Shown here in pieces: positions 31,950-41,511 of a stretch of 64,000 bases of DNA (the first letter of the stretch is position 1; each line of letters starts with the position of its first letter). The stretch lies in assembly GCF_016919245.1 (NCBI RefSeq), contig NZ_JAFEJA010000001.1, positions 5,295,501 through 5,359,500 of the forward strand. Reading direction: 5' to 3'. Below the pieces are notes generated by a model. The model saw nothing but the letters and a program-made list of their open reading frames with translations. It was not told where the DNA came from and searched no databases. A program made the position numbers and the translations under genes. This DNA comes from Streptomyces zhihengii (GTDB taxonomy: Bacteria > Actinomycetota > Actinomycetes > Streptomycetales > Streptomycetaceae).

Positions 31950-34900
31950 GTGGCGGCGGCGGAGCAAGGCTGGGCACGGAGACTGTCGGGGTACGCCTGG
32001 CGCTACCGGCGCAATGTGGTGCTGGCGCTCGGGTCGTCGCTCGGCGGCATGGCCGTCATGGCACTCGTCCCCCTGATCACCAAGGTCGTCATCGACGACG
32101 TGATCGGCGACGAGACCCGCTCGCTCGCGACCTGGACCGGGCTGCTGATCGCCGCGGCGGTCGTCGTCTACGTCCTCGCGTTCATCCGCCGCTACTACGG
32201 CGGACGGCTCGCGCTCGACGTGCAGCACGACCTGCGCACGGAGATGTACGCCACGATCACCCGGCTCGACGGGCGGCGCCAGGACGAGCTCTCCACCGGG
32301 CAGGTCGTCGGCCGCGCCACCAGCGACCTCCAGCTCATCCAGAGCCTGCTCTTCATGCTGCCGATGACCATCGGCAACTTCCTGCTCTTCGCGATCTCCC
32401 TCGCGGTCATGGCCTGGCTGTCCCTCCCGCTGACGCTGATCGCGCTCGCCGTCGCACCCGCCCTGTGGGTCATCGCCAAGCGCAGCCGCGTCAAGCTCCA
32501 CCCCGCCACCTGGTACGCGCAGAGCCAGGCCGCGGCCGTCGCCGGGGTCGTGGACGGCGCGGTCAGCGGCGTGCGCGTGGTCAAGGGCTTCGGGCAGGAG
32601 GACCAGGAGGCCGGAAAGCTGCGCGAGGTCGGCCGGCGGCTGTTCGCCGGGCGGCTGCGCACGATCCGGCTGAACGCCAAGTACACCCCCGCTCTCCAGG
32701 CCGTCCCCGCGCTGGGACAGGTCGCGATGCTCGCGCTCGGCGGCTGGCTGGCCACCCGGGGCGAGATCACGCTCGGCACCTTCGTCGCCTTCTCCACGTA
32801 CCTCGCCCAGCTCGTCGGGCCCGTGCGGATGCTCGCCATGGTGCTCACCGTGGGGCAGCAGGCGCGCGCCGGCGTCGAGCGGGTGCTGGAGCTGATCGAC
32901 ACCGAGCCTTCGATGCGGGAGGGCACCAAGGAGCTGCCCCCGCACGTCCCGGTCGGCGTCGAGTTCGACGACGTCGCCTTCGGCTACGCCGACGGCCGGC
33001 CCGTCCTGGACGGCTTCTCGCTGGAGATCGCCCCCGGGGAGACCGTCGCCCTGGTCGGCGCCTCCGGCAGCGGCAAGTCGACCGTGTCGCTGCTGCTGCC
33101 GCGCTTCTACGACGTCGGCCGCGGCGCCGTCCTCGTCGGCGGCCACGACGTGCGCGAGCTGACCTACGACTCGCTCCGCTCCGCCATCGGCCTGGTGCCC
33201 GAGGACAGCTTCCTCTTCTCCGACACCGTCCGCGCCAACCTCGCCTACGGGAAGCCCGACGCCACCCAGGAGGAGATCGAGCGGGCCGCGCACGCCGCGC
33301 AGGCGGACCGGTTCATCGACGAGCTGCCCGACGGCTACGACACCAAGGTCGGCGAGCACGGACTCACCCTCTCCGGCGGCCAGCGCCAGCGGCTCGCCCT
33401 CGCCCGAGCGATCCTCACCGACCCCCGGCTGCTCCTGCTGGACGACGCCACCTCCGCCGTCGACGCCCGCGTGGAGCACGAGATCCACGAGGCCCTGCGC
33501 CAGGTCATGGAGGGGCGCACCACCCTGCTCATCGCCCATCGGCGTTCCACCCTCGGCCTCGCCGACCGGATCGCCGTCCTCGACAACGGCCGCCTCGCGG
33601 ACATCGGCACCCACGAGGAGCTGGAGCGCCGCTCCGCCCTCTACCGCAGGCTGCTCACCGACCCCGACGAGCTCGGCGGCGTCTCCCCGGGCCACGTCCC
33701 GGCCGAGGCGGCGCCCGAGCCGGACGAGGACCGCACGGTGCGGGCCGAGCTGGACGCCGAGTTCGACGCCGAACGCGGCATCACCCCCCACCTGTGGGCC
33801 CGCGACGAGCACGCGGACGAGACCCGCGAGGAGTCCGGCGCCACCCCGGAACTGCTGGCCCAGGTCGAGGCGCTGCCCCCGGCCACCGACACCCCCGACA
33901 TCGACGAGGCCGCCGCCGAGCGCCCCGAGCCGGCCGACGCCCGCGCCGGCGAGGGCGGCCGGCTGCGCGCCGTGCTGCGCGGCTTCGGGCGGCCCCTGCT
34001 GATCAGCCTGCTGCTCGTCGCGGTCGACGCGGGCATGGGCCTGCTGCTGCCGGTGCTGATCCGGCACGGCATCGACGAAGGCGTGGAGCAGCTCGCGCTG
34101 GGCGCCGTGTGGGCGGCGTCCCTGCTGGCCCTGGCCTCGGTCCTGGTCCAGTGGGCCGCGCAGATCGGCGAGACCCGGATGACCGGGCGCACCGGCGAGC
34201 GGGTGCTGTACTCGCTGCGCCTGAAGATCTTCGCCCAGCTCCAGCGCCTCGGGCTCGACTACTACGAGCGCGAGCTCACCGGCCGGATCATGACCCGGAT
34301 GACCACGGACGTCGACGCCCTGTCCACGTTCCTCCAGACCGGTCTGGTGACCGCGTTCGTCTCGGTCGTCACCTTCTTCGGCATCATGGTCGCCCTGCTG
34401 GTGATCGACGTGGAGCTGGCCCTGGTGGTCTTCGCGACGCTGCCGCCGCTGATCGTCGGCACGTACTTCTTCCGCAGGAAGAGCGTGAAGGCGTACGAGC
34501 TGGCGCGTGAGCGGATCGGCGTCGTCAACGCCGACCTCCAGGAGTCGGTGTCCGGGCTGCGGATCGTGCAGGCCTTCGGCCGCGAGGCGGCGGGCGTCGC
34601 GCACTACACGGCCCGCAGCGAGAGCTACCGCGCGGCGCGGGTGCGCGGCCAGTGGCTGATCTCCGTCTACTTCCCGTTCGTCCAGCTCCTGTCGTCGGTG
34701 GCGGCGGCGGCCGTGCTCATCGTCGGCGGGGCCCGGATCGAGGCCGCCACCCTCACCACGGGCGCGCTGGTCGCCTACCTCCTCTACATCGACCTGTTCT
34801 TCGCACCGGTGCAGCAGCTCTCCCAGGTCTTCGACGGCTACCAGCAGGCCGCCGTCTCCCTCGGCCGGGTGCAGGAGCTGCTGCGGGAGCCGACGTCGAC

Positions 34901-35756
34901 GGCCGCCGCCGAGCGGCCGCGCGAGGTCCGCGCGCTGCGCGGGGACATCGCCTTCGAGAACGTGTCGTTCGCGTACGGCGCCGACGGCGACGAGGAGGCC
35001 CTGACCGGGGTCGACCTGCGCATCCCGGCCGGTCAGACGGTCGCCTTCGTCGGCGAGACCGGCGCGGGCAAGTCGACGCTGGTCAAGCTGGTGGCGCGGT
35101 TCTACGACCCGACCTCGGGGCGGGTCACCGTCACCCTGGCGGAGCCGGGCGACGCCGACGCCGACGGAGCGGTGGCCGCCGAGGGGCCCGGCGAGCCGCA
35201 CGACCTGCGCGAGCTCGACCTGACCGCCTACCGGCATCGCCTCGGGGTGGTCCCGCAGGAGGCGTACCTCTTCTCCGGCACGGTCCGCGACGCCATCGCC
35301 TACGGCCGGCCCGGCGCGAGCGACGCCGAGGTCGAGGCCGCCGCCCGGGCCGTGGGCGCCCACGAGATGATCGCCACGCTGGACGGCGGCTACCTCCACG
35401 AGGTGTCCGAGCGCGGACGCAACCTCTCCGCCGGACAGCGCCAGCTCATCGCCCTCGCCCGCGCCGAGCTGGTCGACCCGGACGTGCTGCTCCTCGACGA
35501 GGCGACTGCCGCGCTCGATCTCGCGACGGAGGCGCAGGTCAACCAGGCCACGGACCGGCTGACCGGCCGCCGCACCACCCTGGTCGTCGCCCACCGCCTC
35601 ACCACCGCGGCCCGGGCCGACCGTGTGGTCGTGATGGACCACGGCCGGGTCGCCGAGGACGGCACCCACGACGAGCTGCTCGCCCGGGACGGCCACTACG
35701 CGGCGCTGTGGCGGACCTTCGCCGGGATAGGGGAGGACGAGCCGGCCGCCGTGTGA
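31950..35756 (+). CDS. Fused ABC exporter (TMD-NBD-TMD-NBD)
   Basis: 1268-aa full transporter with both halves in one chain. Half 1 has six membrane segments, Walker A GASGSGKST (near 370), LSGGQRQRL and LLLLDDATSAVD. A 100-residue acidic linker is followed by half 2 with six segments, Walker A GETGAGKST (near 1035), LSAGQRQLIA and VLLLDEATAALD. The first Walker B ends in Asp instead of the catalytic Glu, so one ATP site is probably degenerate, as in asymmetric exporters. The GTG at 31950 has GGAGG five bases upstream. It resembles mycobacterial-type multidrug exporters. The substrate is unknown. Confidence 0.93.
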   Translation: MAAAEQGWARRLSGYAWRYRRNVVLALGSSLGGMAVMALVPLITKVVIDDVIGDETRSLATWTGLLIAAAVVVYVLAFIRRYYGGRLALDVQHDLRTEMYATITRLDGRRQDELSTGQVVGRATSDLQLIQSLLFMLPMTIGNFLLFAISLAVMAWLSLPLTLIALAVAPALWVIAKRSRVKLHPATWYAQSQAAAVAGVVDGAVSGVRVVKGFGQEDQEAGKLREVGRRLFAGRLRTIRLNAKYTPALQAVPALGQVAMLALGGWLATRGEITLGTFVAFSTYLAQLVGPVRMLAMVLTVGQQARAGVERVLELIDTEPSMREGTKELPPHVPVGVEFDDVAFGYADGRPVLDGFSLEIAPGETVALVGASGSGKSTVSLLLPRFYDVGRGAVLVGGHDVRELTYDSLRSAIGLVPEDSFLFSDTVRANLAYGKPDATQEEIERAAHAAQADRFIDELPDGYDTKVGEHGLTLSGGQRQRLALARAILTDPRLLLLDDATSAVDARVEHEIHEALRQVMEGRTTLLIAHRRSTLGLADRIAVLDNGRLADIGTHEELERRSALYRRLLTDPDELGGVSPGHVPAEAAPEPDEDRTVRAELDAEFDAERGITPHLWARDEHADETREESGATPELLAQVEALPPATDTPDIDEAAAERPEPADARAGEGGRLRAVLRGFGRPLLISLLLVAVDAGMGLLLPVLIRHGIDEGVEQLALGAVWAASLLALASVLVQWAAQIGETRMTGRTGERVLYSLRLKIFAQLQRLGLDYYERELTGRIMTRMTTDVDALSTFLQTGLVTAFVSVVTFFGIMVALLVIDVELALVVFATLPPLIVGTYFFRRKSVKAYELARERIGVVNADLQESVSGLRIVQAFGREAAGVAHYTARSESYRAARVRGQWLISVYFPFVQLLSSVAAAAVLIVGGARIEAATLTTGALVAYLLYIDLFFAPVQQLSQVFDGYQQAAVSLGRVQELLREPTSTAAAERPREVRALRGDIAFENVSFAYGADGDEEALTGVDLRIPAGQTVAFVGETGAGKSTLVKLVARFYDPTSGRVTVTLAEPGDADADGAVAAEGPGEPHDLRELDLTAYRHRLGVVPQEAYLFSGTVRDAIAYGRPGASDAEVEAAARAVGAHEMIATLDGGYLHEVSERGRNLSAGQRQLIALARAELVDPDVLLLDEATAALDLATEAQVNQATDRLTGRRTTLVVAHRLTTAARADRVVVMDHGRVAEDGTHDELLARDGHYAALWRTFAGIGEDEPAAV

Positions 35757-35779
35757 CGGCTCCCGGGCTCCGGAGCCGT
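35756..35779 (+). terminator. Hairpin terminator after the ABC exporter
   Basis: ACGGCTCC (35756-35763) pairs with GGAGCCGT (35772-35779) around 8 bases, beginning at the last base of the stop codon. Confidence 0.55.
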
Positions 35780-35929
35780 GTGGCCGTGTGGCCGCGGGGA
35801 GGCGGGGGTCCGGGGTCACGGTGCGGAGCCACGGGGACGCGGGTCCGGGGACGGGTCTCGCAACCATCGGGGCGCCCACTGCGTCGTACGCATGTGCGGG
35901 GGAAGATCGCGTGGCGTGGAGGAGTGGTT

Positions 35930-36343
35930 GTGGACGACGGGGCGGGGCACCTCGGCGGTGGGCGGCCGGCACGGTCGCTGGGGCGCGCCGTGGCGGTGCT
36001 GACGGCCACGGCCGCGCTCCTGGTGACCGGCCCCGGCCTGGAGAGCGCCGCGGCCGCGGCCCCCTGCGCGGGGCGGCTCGCGAAGTCGGTCTCCTTCTCC
36101 AGCGGTGAGCTGCGGGTCTACCGCAGCGGCCAGCAGGTCTGCGCCGTCACCCTTGCCCGGAACCCGGGCATCCGCCGGACCATGTCGGTGTCGCTCCAGG
36201 CGCGGGGCGGCCGGGCGGAGGTCGACGAGGGCCGGTTCAGCCGCCAGGCGGGCCCGGTCACCGTCGCGCCGCGCGGGCGGTGCGTGCGCGCCACCGGGGC
36301 CGTCTCCGGCATCTCCCGTTCGACCGGCTGGATCCTCTGCTGA
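35930..36343 (+). CDS. Small secreted hypothetical protein
   Basis: 137-aa exported protein. The GTG at 35930 has GGAGGAG five bases upstream. An Arg-containing N-region and hydrophobic core (VAVLTATAALLVTGPGL) end at AAAAAP. The mature ~95 residues have four cysteines (PCAGR, QVCAV, RCVRA and the final C), which could form two disulfides, and predicted beta strands (GELRVYRSGQQVCAVTLA). I recognise no family, and it stands alone. Confidence 0.75.
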   Translation: MDDGAGHLGGGRPARSLGRAVAVLTATAALLVTGPGLESAAAAAPCAGRLAKSVSFSSGELRVYRSGQQVCAVTLARNPGIRRTMSVSLQARGGRAEVDEGRFSRQAGPVTVAPRGRCVRATGAVSGISRSTGWILC

Positions 36344-36416
36344 CCGGGACGCGGGCCCCAGCGACCCCTGAGCGGTGCCGTCCCCTGCCTCGCGCCTGAC
36401 GCCTGAAGCGGTGCCG

Positions 36417-36760
36417 CCCCGCCCGGCGGTTGACGTCTGAAGCGGTCCGGCCCCTGCCTCGCGCCTGAAGCGGCGCGGCCCCGCCCGGCGGCTGACGCCT
36501 GAAGCGGTCCGGCCCCTGCCTCACGCCTGAAGCGGCGCGGCCCCGCCCGGCGGCTGACGCCTGAAGCGGTCCGGCCCCTGCCTCGCGCCTGAAGCGGCGC
36601 GGCCCCGCCCGGCGGCTGACGCCTGAAGCGGTCCGGCCCCTGCCTCGCGCCTGAAGCGGCGCGGCCCCGCCCGGCGGCTGACGCCTGAAGCGGTCCGGCC
36701 CCTGCCTCGCGCCTGAAGCGGCGCGGCCCCGCCCGGCGCCTCACGCCTGAAGCGGCGCGG
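36417..36760. repeat. 62-bp tandem repeat array, five full copies plus a partial
   Basis: Units of 62 bp start at 36417, 36479, 36541, 36603 and 36665, with a degenerate partial from 36727. The middle units are nearly identical. Each contains two copies of a GCCTGAAGCGG element followed by GGCCCC, so the unit itself arose by duplication. The rest of the 570-bp gap (36344-36913) shows no gene. The array is upstream of the secreted aminopeptidase gene. Confidence 0.9.
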
Positions 36761-36913
36761 CTTCCGCCGTCCGGCCCCCTCCTTCGGCCGAATGCCGTAC
36801 GGACCACGGCAGTTGTGCGTCCGTAAGGAGCAACGAGGTCTGGCGTCCATGGCGCCCGCACCGCTAGGTTCACCCGCGACCGATCTCAAGGGGAGATCTC
36901 CAGGGGAGGGTGA

Positions 36914-38341
36914 ATGCGCAAGGCGCTCAGATGGCTGCTGTCGCTCGTGGTGCTCATAGGCACGATCAGCGCTGCCGGGATGACGGCGGGTGCGGCCACC
37001 GCCGCAGAGCCGGCCGCCGGCACGGACATCAAGGACCGGATCCTCGCGATTCCGGGCATGAAGCTCATCGAGGAGAAGCCGTATCCGGGCTACCGGTTCT
37101 TCGTCCTCACCTACGACCAGCCGGTCGACCACCGGCAACCGCGCAAGGGCACCTTCGCGCAGCGGATCACCCTGCTGCACAAGGACACGACCCGCCCCAC
37201 CGTCTTCTTCACCTCCGGCTACAACGTGTCCACCACGCCGCGCCGCAGTGAGCCGACGGCCATCGTCGACGGCAACCAGCTCTCGATGGAGTACCGGTTC
37301 TTCACTCCGTCGCGGCCCCAGCCCGCCGACTGGTCGAAGCTGGACATCTGGCAGGCCGCCAGCGACCAGCACCGCCTGTTCACGGCCCTGAAGCCGGTCT
37401 ACGACCGCAAGTGGCTGTCCACCGGCGGCTCGAAGGGCGGCATGACCGCCACGTACTACGAGCGCCACTACCCCCGGGACATGGACGGTGTCGTCGCGTA
37501 CGTCGCGCCGAACGACGTCGTCAACAACGAGGACCGGGCGTACGACCGCTTCCTGGCGAACGTCGGCACCGCGGAGTGCCGCGACAGGCTGCACGCCGTG
37601 CAGCGCGAGGCCCTGGTCCGCCGGGCGCCGATGGAGAAGATCTACGAGACGTACGCCGCCGACGGCGGCTACACCTTCACCACGGTCGGCAGCCTGGACC
37701 GCGCCTACGAGGCCGTCGTCCTCGACTACGCGTGGGCGTTCTGGCAGTACAGCCTGCTCGCCGACTGCGAGTCCGTGCCCGCCGCGGCCGGCGCGAGCGA
37801 CCAGGAGCTGTTCGACCACATCGACGCGGTCGCCGGCTTCTCCGCCTACGCCGACCAGGGGCTGTCCGCCTACACGCCGTACTACTACCAGGCCGGCACC
37901 GAGCTGGGCTCCCCGGACATCGCGCAGCCCCACCTGAAGGGCCTGAGCCGCTACGGCTACCAGCCGCCGCGGAACTTCGTGCCGCGGGACATCCCGATGC
38001 GCTTCAAGCCGTGGGTGATGAAGGACGTCGACACCTGGGTGCGGCACAACGCCACGCGCATGATGTTCGTCTACGGCGAGAACGACCCGTGGGGCGCGGA
38101 GCCGTTCCGCGTCGGCAAGGGCGCCCGCGACTCCTACGTCTACACGGCCCCCGGCGCCAACCACGGCGCCAACGTGGCCGGTCTCGTCCCGGACGAGAAG
38201 GCGAAGGCGACCGCGGCGATCCTGCGCTGGGCGGGCGTCGCCCCGGCCGCCGTGCAGGAGGACCCGGCGAAGGCGCGGCCGCTGGCCGAGGCCGACGCCA
38301 GGCTCGACAAGCGGGACATGGAGCGGACGCTGCGTCCGTGA
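36914..38341 (+). CDS. Secreted tripeptidyl aminopeptidase (PS-10/S37 family)
   Basis: 475-aa exported serine peptidase. A Sec signal (MRKALRWLLSLVVLIGTISAAG...) is followed by the S37 fold: YRFFVLTYDQPVDH, VFFTSGYNV, the nucleophile elbow WLSTGGSKGGMTATYY (GxSxGG Ser) and a late GANHG likely supplying the catalytic His. Prolyl/tripeptidyl aminopeptidases of Streptomyces in this family remove tripeptides from extracellular proteins. GGGAGGG stands just upstream of the ATG. Expected roles are maturation of secreted proteins and peptide nutrition. Confidence 0.93.
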   Translation: MRKALRWLLSLVVLIGTISAAGMTAGAATAAEPAAGTDIKDRILAIPGMKLIEEKPYPGYRFFVLTYDQPVDHRQPRKGTFAQRITLLHKDTTRPTVFFTSGYNVSTTPRRSEPTAIVDGNQLSMEYRFFTPSRPQPADWSKLDIWQAASDQHRLFTALKPVYDRKWLSTGGSKGGMTATYYERHYPRDMDGVVAYVAPNDVVNNEDRAYDRFLANVGTAECRDRLHAVQREALVRRAPMEKIYETYAADGGYTFTTVGSLDRAYEAVVLDYAWAFWQYSLLADCESVPAAAGASDQELFDHIDAVAGFSAYADQGLSAYTPYYYQAGTELGSPDIAQPHLKGLSRYGYQPPRNFVPRDIPMRFKPWVMKDVDTWVRHNATRMMFVYGENDPWGAEPFRVGKGARDSYVYTAPGANHGANVAGLVPDEKAKATAAILRWAGVAPAAVQEDPAKARPLAEADARLDKRDMERTLRP

Positions 38342-38347
38342 CGGGAC

Positions 38348-38423
38348 GGGCCGCGGGCTTCCCGCCCGCGGCCCGGCCCCCGTGCGAGGGGCCCCGGCCA
38401 CCACACCGTGGCGGCCGGGGCCC
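38348..38423. terminator. Two hairpins between convergent genes
   Basis: GGGCCGCGGGC / GCCCGCGGCCC (38348-38358, 38364-38374; 5-base loop) and GGGCCCCGGCC / GGCCGGGGCCC (38389-38399, 38413-38423). They lie between the aminopeptidase and the convergent GH3 gene and can serve both strands. Confidence 0.75.
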
Positions 38424-38513
38424 TTCGTGGATGCCGCCGGAGCGCACCGAGCGGGTGCGCTCCGCCGGCCGGCCGGCCCGCGGGCGGCACCCGGGCCGCC
38501 GGCCGGTGGCCCG

Positions 38514-40337
38514 TCAGCGGTACGAGAGTCCGTGGCCGACGGGGAAGAGCGTCTGCGCCGGGTCGTCCGCCCGCTGGACCGGGACCGGGAGGCGTCCCTC
38601 GGGCCTGGCCCTGCCCGCGATCACCCGTGCGGCGGCGCGCAGTTCGACGTCCGTCCACGAGTAGCTCGCCACGGCCGCACCGACGCCGCCCAGCCGGGCG
38701 ATGTCGTACGGGTTGCGGATGGCGAGCGCCACGACCGGTACGCCCGTCGCCACCAGCCGGTCCACCAGGGTGCGCTGGGAACTGGTGGCCGAGACGTTGT
38801 ACGTCGCGACGACGACCACGTCCTTGCCCCCGGCCGCGGCGACGGCCTCGGCGATCTTCGCCGCGGTCGGGGCCGTCCCGGTGGACAAGGCCCCCGCCGT
38901 GAAGCCGAGTTCCGTGAAGGCGTTCGCCAGGACGGTCGTCGGCGGGCCGGTCGTGCCGCTGGGCGAGGCCGGATCGGCGCCGACCACCAGCAGGTTCGGC
39001 CGGCTGCGGCGGCTCAGCGGCAGCAGCCCGTCCGGGTTGGTGAGCACCGTGGTGGTGCCCTCGGCGATCCGGTCGGCGGCGGCCAGGTGCGACCGGGTGC
39101 CCACGGTGCGGTCGACACCCCGCGCGCTGACGAACGGGTCGCGCAGCAGCCCGAGCCGCTCCTTCAGCCGCAGAATGCGCAGGATCGATTCCTCGATGCG
39201 CGCGACGCTCAGTTCGCCGCCGCGGACCGCCGCCAGCACGGCGTTCCAGGCGACCGCCAGGTCCGGCGGGTTGAGCAACTGGTCCACGCCCGCGAGCAGG
39301 GCGAGCACCGGGACCCGGTCGTCCCCGTATTTGATCCGCACGCCCTCCATGTTGAGCGCGTCCGTGACGACCACGCCGTCGTAGCCCAGTTCCTCGCGGA
39401 GGATGCCGGTGAGGATCGGACGGGACAGCGTGGCCGGGTCGTTGCTCGGGTCGAGCGCCGGGAACTGGATGTGCGCCGTCATGATCGAGTCGATCCCGGC
39501 CTCGATCGCGGCCCGGAACGGCGGCGCGTCGATCCGCTCCCACTCCTCGCGGGTGTGGGTGATCACCGGGATGCCGGTGTGGCTGTCCACCGAGGTGTCG
39601 CCGTGGCCCGGGAAGTGCTTGGACGTCGCCGCGATGCCCGCGCCCTGGTACCCCCTGACCTGGGCGGCCACCATCCGCGACACCGCGTCCGGCTCGGAGC
39701 CGAAGGACCGTACGCCGATGACCGGGTTGGCCGGGTTGACGTTGACGTCGGCGACCGGGGCGTAGTTCTGCACGATGCCCATGGCCGCCAGCTCCGAGCC
39801 CGCGATCCGGGCGGCGGTGCGCGCGTCCGAGCGCGAACCGCCCGCGCCGAGGGCCATCGCCCCCGGCACCAGGGTGGCGGGCTTGCCGACCCGGGCGACG
39901 ATCCCGTGCTCCTGGTCGGTGGAGATCAGCAGCGGCACGGGTGTCGGCTGGGCGAGACCGGCCCGCTGGATGCCGTTGGAGAGCTCGGCGATCTGGTGCG
40001 GATCACGGGTGTTGTGCGCCCACGCGAAGTAGATGATGCCGCCGACGTGGTAGCGCTCGATCAGCTCCGCGGCGGTGCGGACGCCGATCTCCTTGAGATT
40101 GGCGTCGATGTCGGCCTGGTCGGGAGCGGTGGCCGAATGGCCGTAGACCCGCATCACGAAGAGCTGGCCGATCTTCTCCTCCAGGCTCATCCGCGCGATG
40201 AGCCGTTTCAGGCGGTCGTCCTTGGACGTGCCCGTCACGGCTGACGACGCCGATGCGGGGGACGCCGAGGCGATCGCCCCCGCCGCGACGGCGGTCGCGG
40301 TGAGAAGGGTGCGTCTGGAGACATTCCGGTCGTGCAC
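38514..40337 (-). CDS. Tat-exported glycoside hydrolase family 3 (beta-N-acetylglucosaminidase-like)
   Basis: 607-aa enzyme. A twin-arginine signal (VSRRTLLTATAVAAGA) is followed by a GH3 N-domain with MSLEEKIGQLFV, ISTDQEHGIVARV, the NagZ-type KHFPGHGDTSVDSH loop (catalytic His) and VVTDALNMEGV (nucleophile Asp), then a C-terminal GH3 domain with RPNLLVVGADPAS and VVVVATYNVSA. The GTG at 40337 has AAGGAG five bases upstream. It likely cleaves terminal GlcNAc from chitooligosaccharides or muropeptides outside the cell. Glucosidase activity is less likely because of the NagZ signature. Confidence 0.92.
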   Translation of the reverse strand: MHDRNVSRRTLLTATAVAAGAIASASPASASSAVTGTSKDDRLKRLIARMSLEEKIGQLFVMRVYGHSATAPDQADIDANLKEIGVRTAAELIERYHVGGIIYFAWAHNTRDPHQIAELSNGIQRAGLAQPTPVPLLISTDQEHGIVARVGKPATLVPGAMALGAGGSRSDARTAARIAGSELAAMGIVQNYAPVADVNVNPANPVIGVRSFGSEPDAVSRMVAAQVRGYQGAGIAATSKHFPGHGDTSVDSHTGIPVITHTREEWERIDAPPFRAAIEAGIDSIMTAHIQFPALDPSNDPATLSRPILTGILREELGYDGVVVTDALNMEGVRIKYGDDRVPVLALLAGVDQLLNPPDLAVAWNAVLAAVRGGELSVARIEESILRILRLKERLGLLRDPFVSARGVDRTVGTRSHLAAADRIAEGTTTVLTNPDGLLPLSRRSRPNLLVVGADPASPSGTTGPPTTVLANAFTELGFTAGALSTGTAPTAAKIAEAVAAAGGKDVVVVATYNVSATSSQRTLVDRLVATGVPVVALAIRNPYDIARLGGVGAAVASYSWTDVELRAAARVIAGRARPEGRLPVPVQRADDPAQTLFPVGHGLSYR

Positions 40338-40363
40338 TGGTGCTCCTTCCGGGCCTTGCTCGA

Positions 40364-40448
40364 CAAGGGTGTGGCACAAGGGAGTTGAAGGAAACTTCCA
40401 AGGAGTCACGGATATCCGGAAAGTAACTGCCAGGTCAAGGGTGTGGCA
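40364..40448. promoter_or_regulatory. Repeated element upstream of the GH3 gene
   Basis: CAAGGGTGTGGCA occurs at 40364-40376 and again at 40436-40448, 72 bp apart in the same direction. Between them lie GGAAACTTCC and GATATCCGGAAAGT. On the minus strand the second copy includes TTGACC, a possible -35. It may hold activator or repressor sites of the GH3 gene. Confidence 0.4.
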
Positions 40449-40550
40449 AGGAAATGACGGCCCGGCACGCGGAATCTCCGCCGTCCGGCGGGGGACGGAG
40501 CACGGGCCGGCCGGCGGCCCGGGGGTGCGTGCGGCGCCTCGCGGCGGGGT

Positions 40551-41462
40551 TCAGCGTTCGGCGGCCGACCGCGGCCACGCGCGGCGGAGGGTGCGGACCG
40601 TCTCGGTGATCGCGGGGCGGCGGGCGGCGCCCGCGCGCCACAGGGCGCGCAGGCGCCGGCTCGGCACCGGGTCCAGGCGGACCGCGCGCACCTCGGGCGG
40701 CAGCGCGCCCCGCCCGAGCCGGGGGACGAGCGCGATGCCGAGCCCGGCGGCGACCAGGGCGACCTGGGTCTGGTGCTCCTCCGCGAGATGGGCGATCAGC
40801 GGCTCGTGGCCCGCCGCGCGCAGGGTCCGCATCAGCCAGTCGTGGCAGACCGTGCCCGGCGGCTGCGAGATCCACCGCTCGCCGCCGAGCTCCTCGCGGC
40901 GCACCGAGCCCGCGGCGGTCAGCCGGTGCTCCGCGGGGACCAGCAGATCGCACAGGTCCGTCCCGATCACCGCCTGCTCCAGCCCCGGGGGCGTCGGCAG
41001 CGGGGCGATGTCCCAGTCGTGGGCCACGGCGAGGTCCACCGCGCCCCGGGCCACCAGATCGATCGACAGGTGCGGGTCGATCTCCTGCATCCGGATGTCC
41101 AGCGCCGGATGCCGGTCCGCGAGATCGGCCAGCACCCGGGGCATCAGCCCGCGCGCCGCGCTGGCGAAGCAGGCCACCGCGAGCCGCCCGGCGGGCTCCC
41201 CGCGGCGCTCCTCCAGGCGGACCTCCGCCGCCTCCACGATCGACATCAACTCCTGTGCGGTGAGCGCGAGTTGATGTGCCTCGTCGGTGAGCCGGATACC
41301 GCGCCCCCGGCGCTCCAGCAGCGTGGTGCGGGTCTCCCGCTCCAGCTTGGCGATCTGCTGGGAGACGGCGGACGGGGTGTAGCCCAGCGCGGTGGCGGCG
41401 GCGCCGATGGTGCCGTGGACGGAGACGGCGTGCAGGGCGCGCAGCCGGCCGAGATCGAGCAC
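40551..41462 (-). CDS. LysR-family transcriptional regulator
   Basis: 303-aa LTTR. The N-terminal winged helix is MLDLGRLRALHAVSVHGTIGAAATALGYTPSAVSQQIAKLE, then an effector domain of LysR_substrate type (AVACFASAARGLMPRVLADLADRHPALDIRM, DLVARGAVDLAVAHDWD). Divergent from the EamA exporter gene with a 9-bp-arm palindrome between them, it most likely controls that gene and itself. The effector is unknown. Confidence 0.95.
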   Translation of the reverse strand: MLDLGRLRALHAVSVHGTIGAAATALGYTPSAVSQQIAKLERETRTTLLERRGRGIRLTDEAHQLALTAQELMSIVEAAEVRLEERRGEPAGRLAVACFASAARGLMPRVLADLADRHPALDIRMQEIDPHLSIDLVARGAVDLAVAHDWDIAPLPTPPGLEQAVIGTDLCDLLVPAEHRLTAAGSVRREELGGERWISQPPGTVCHDWLMRTLRAAGHEPLIAHLAEEHQTQVALVAAGLGIALVPRLGRGALPPEVRAVRLDPVPSRRLRALWRAGAARRPAITETVRTLRRAWPRSAAER

Positions 41463-41511
41463 GATGCCCCCTTCGTCGGGTGCGGGCCGCTCGTCACGGC
41501 ATTCGACAGAA

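Noticed and set aside
31854..35972. A 1372-codon minus-strand frame opposite the ABC exporter
   Set aside because: It is antisense to clear ABC transporter motifs, and the composition is typical of frame shadows in high-GC DNA.
36417..36760. CRISPR array
   Set aside because: The 62-bp units are contiguous with no unique spacers and no cas genes are in the window.
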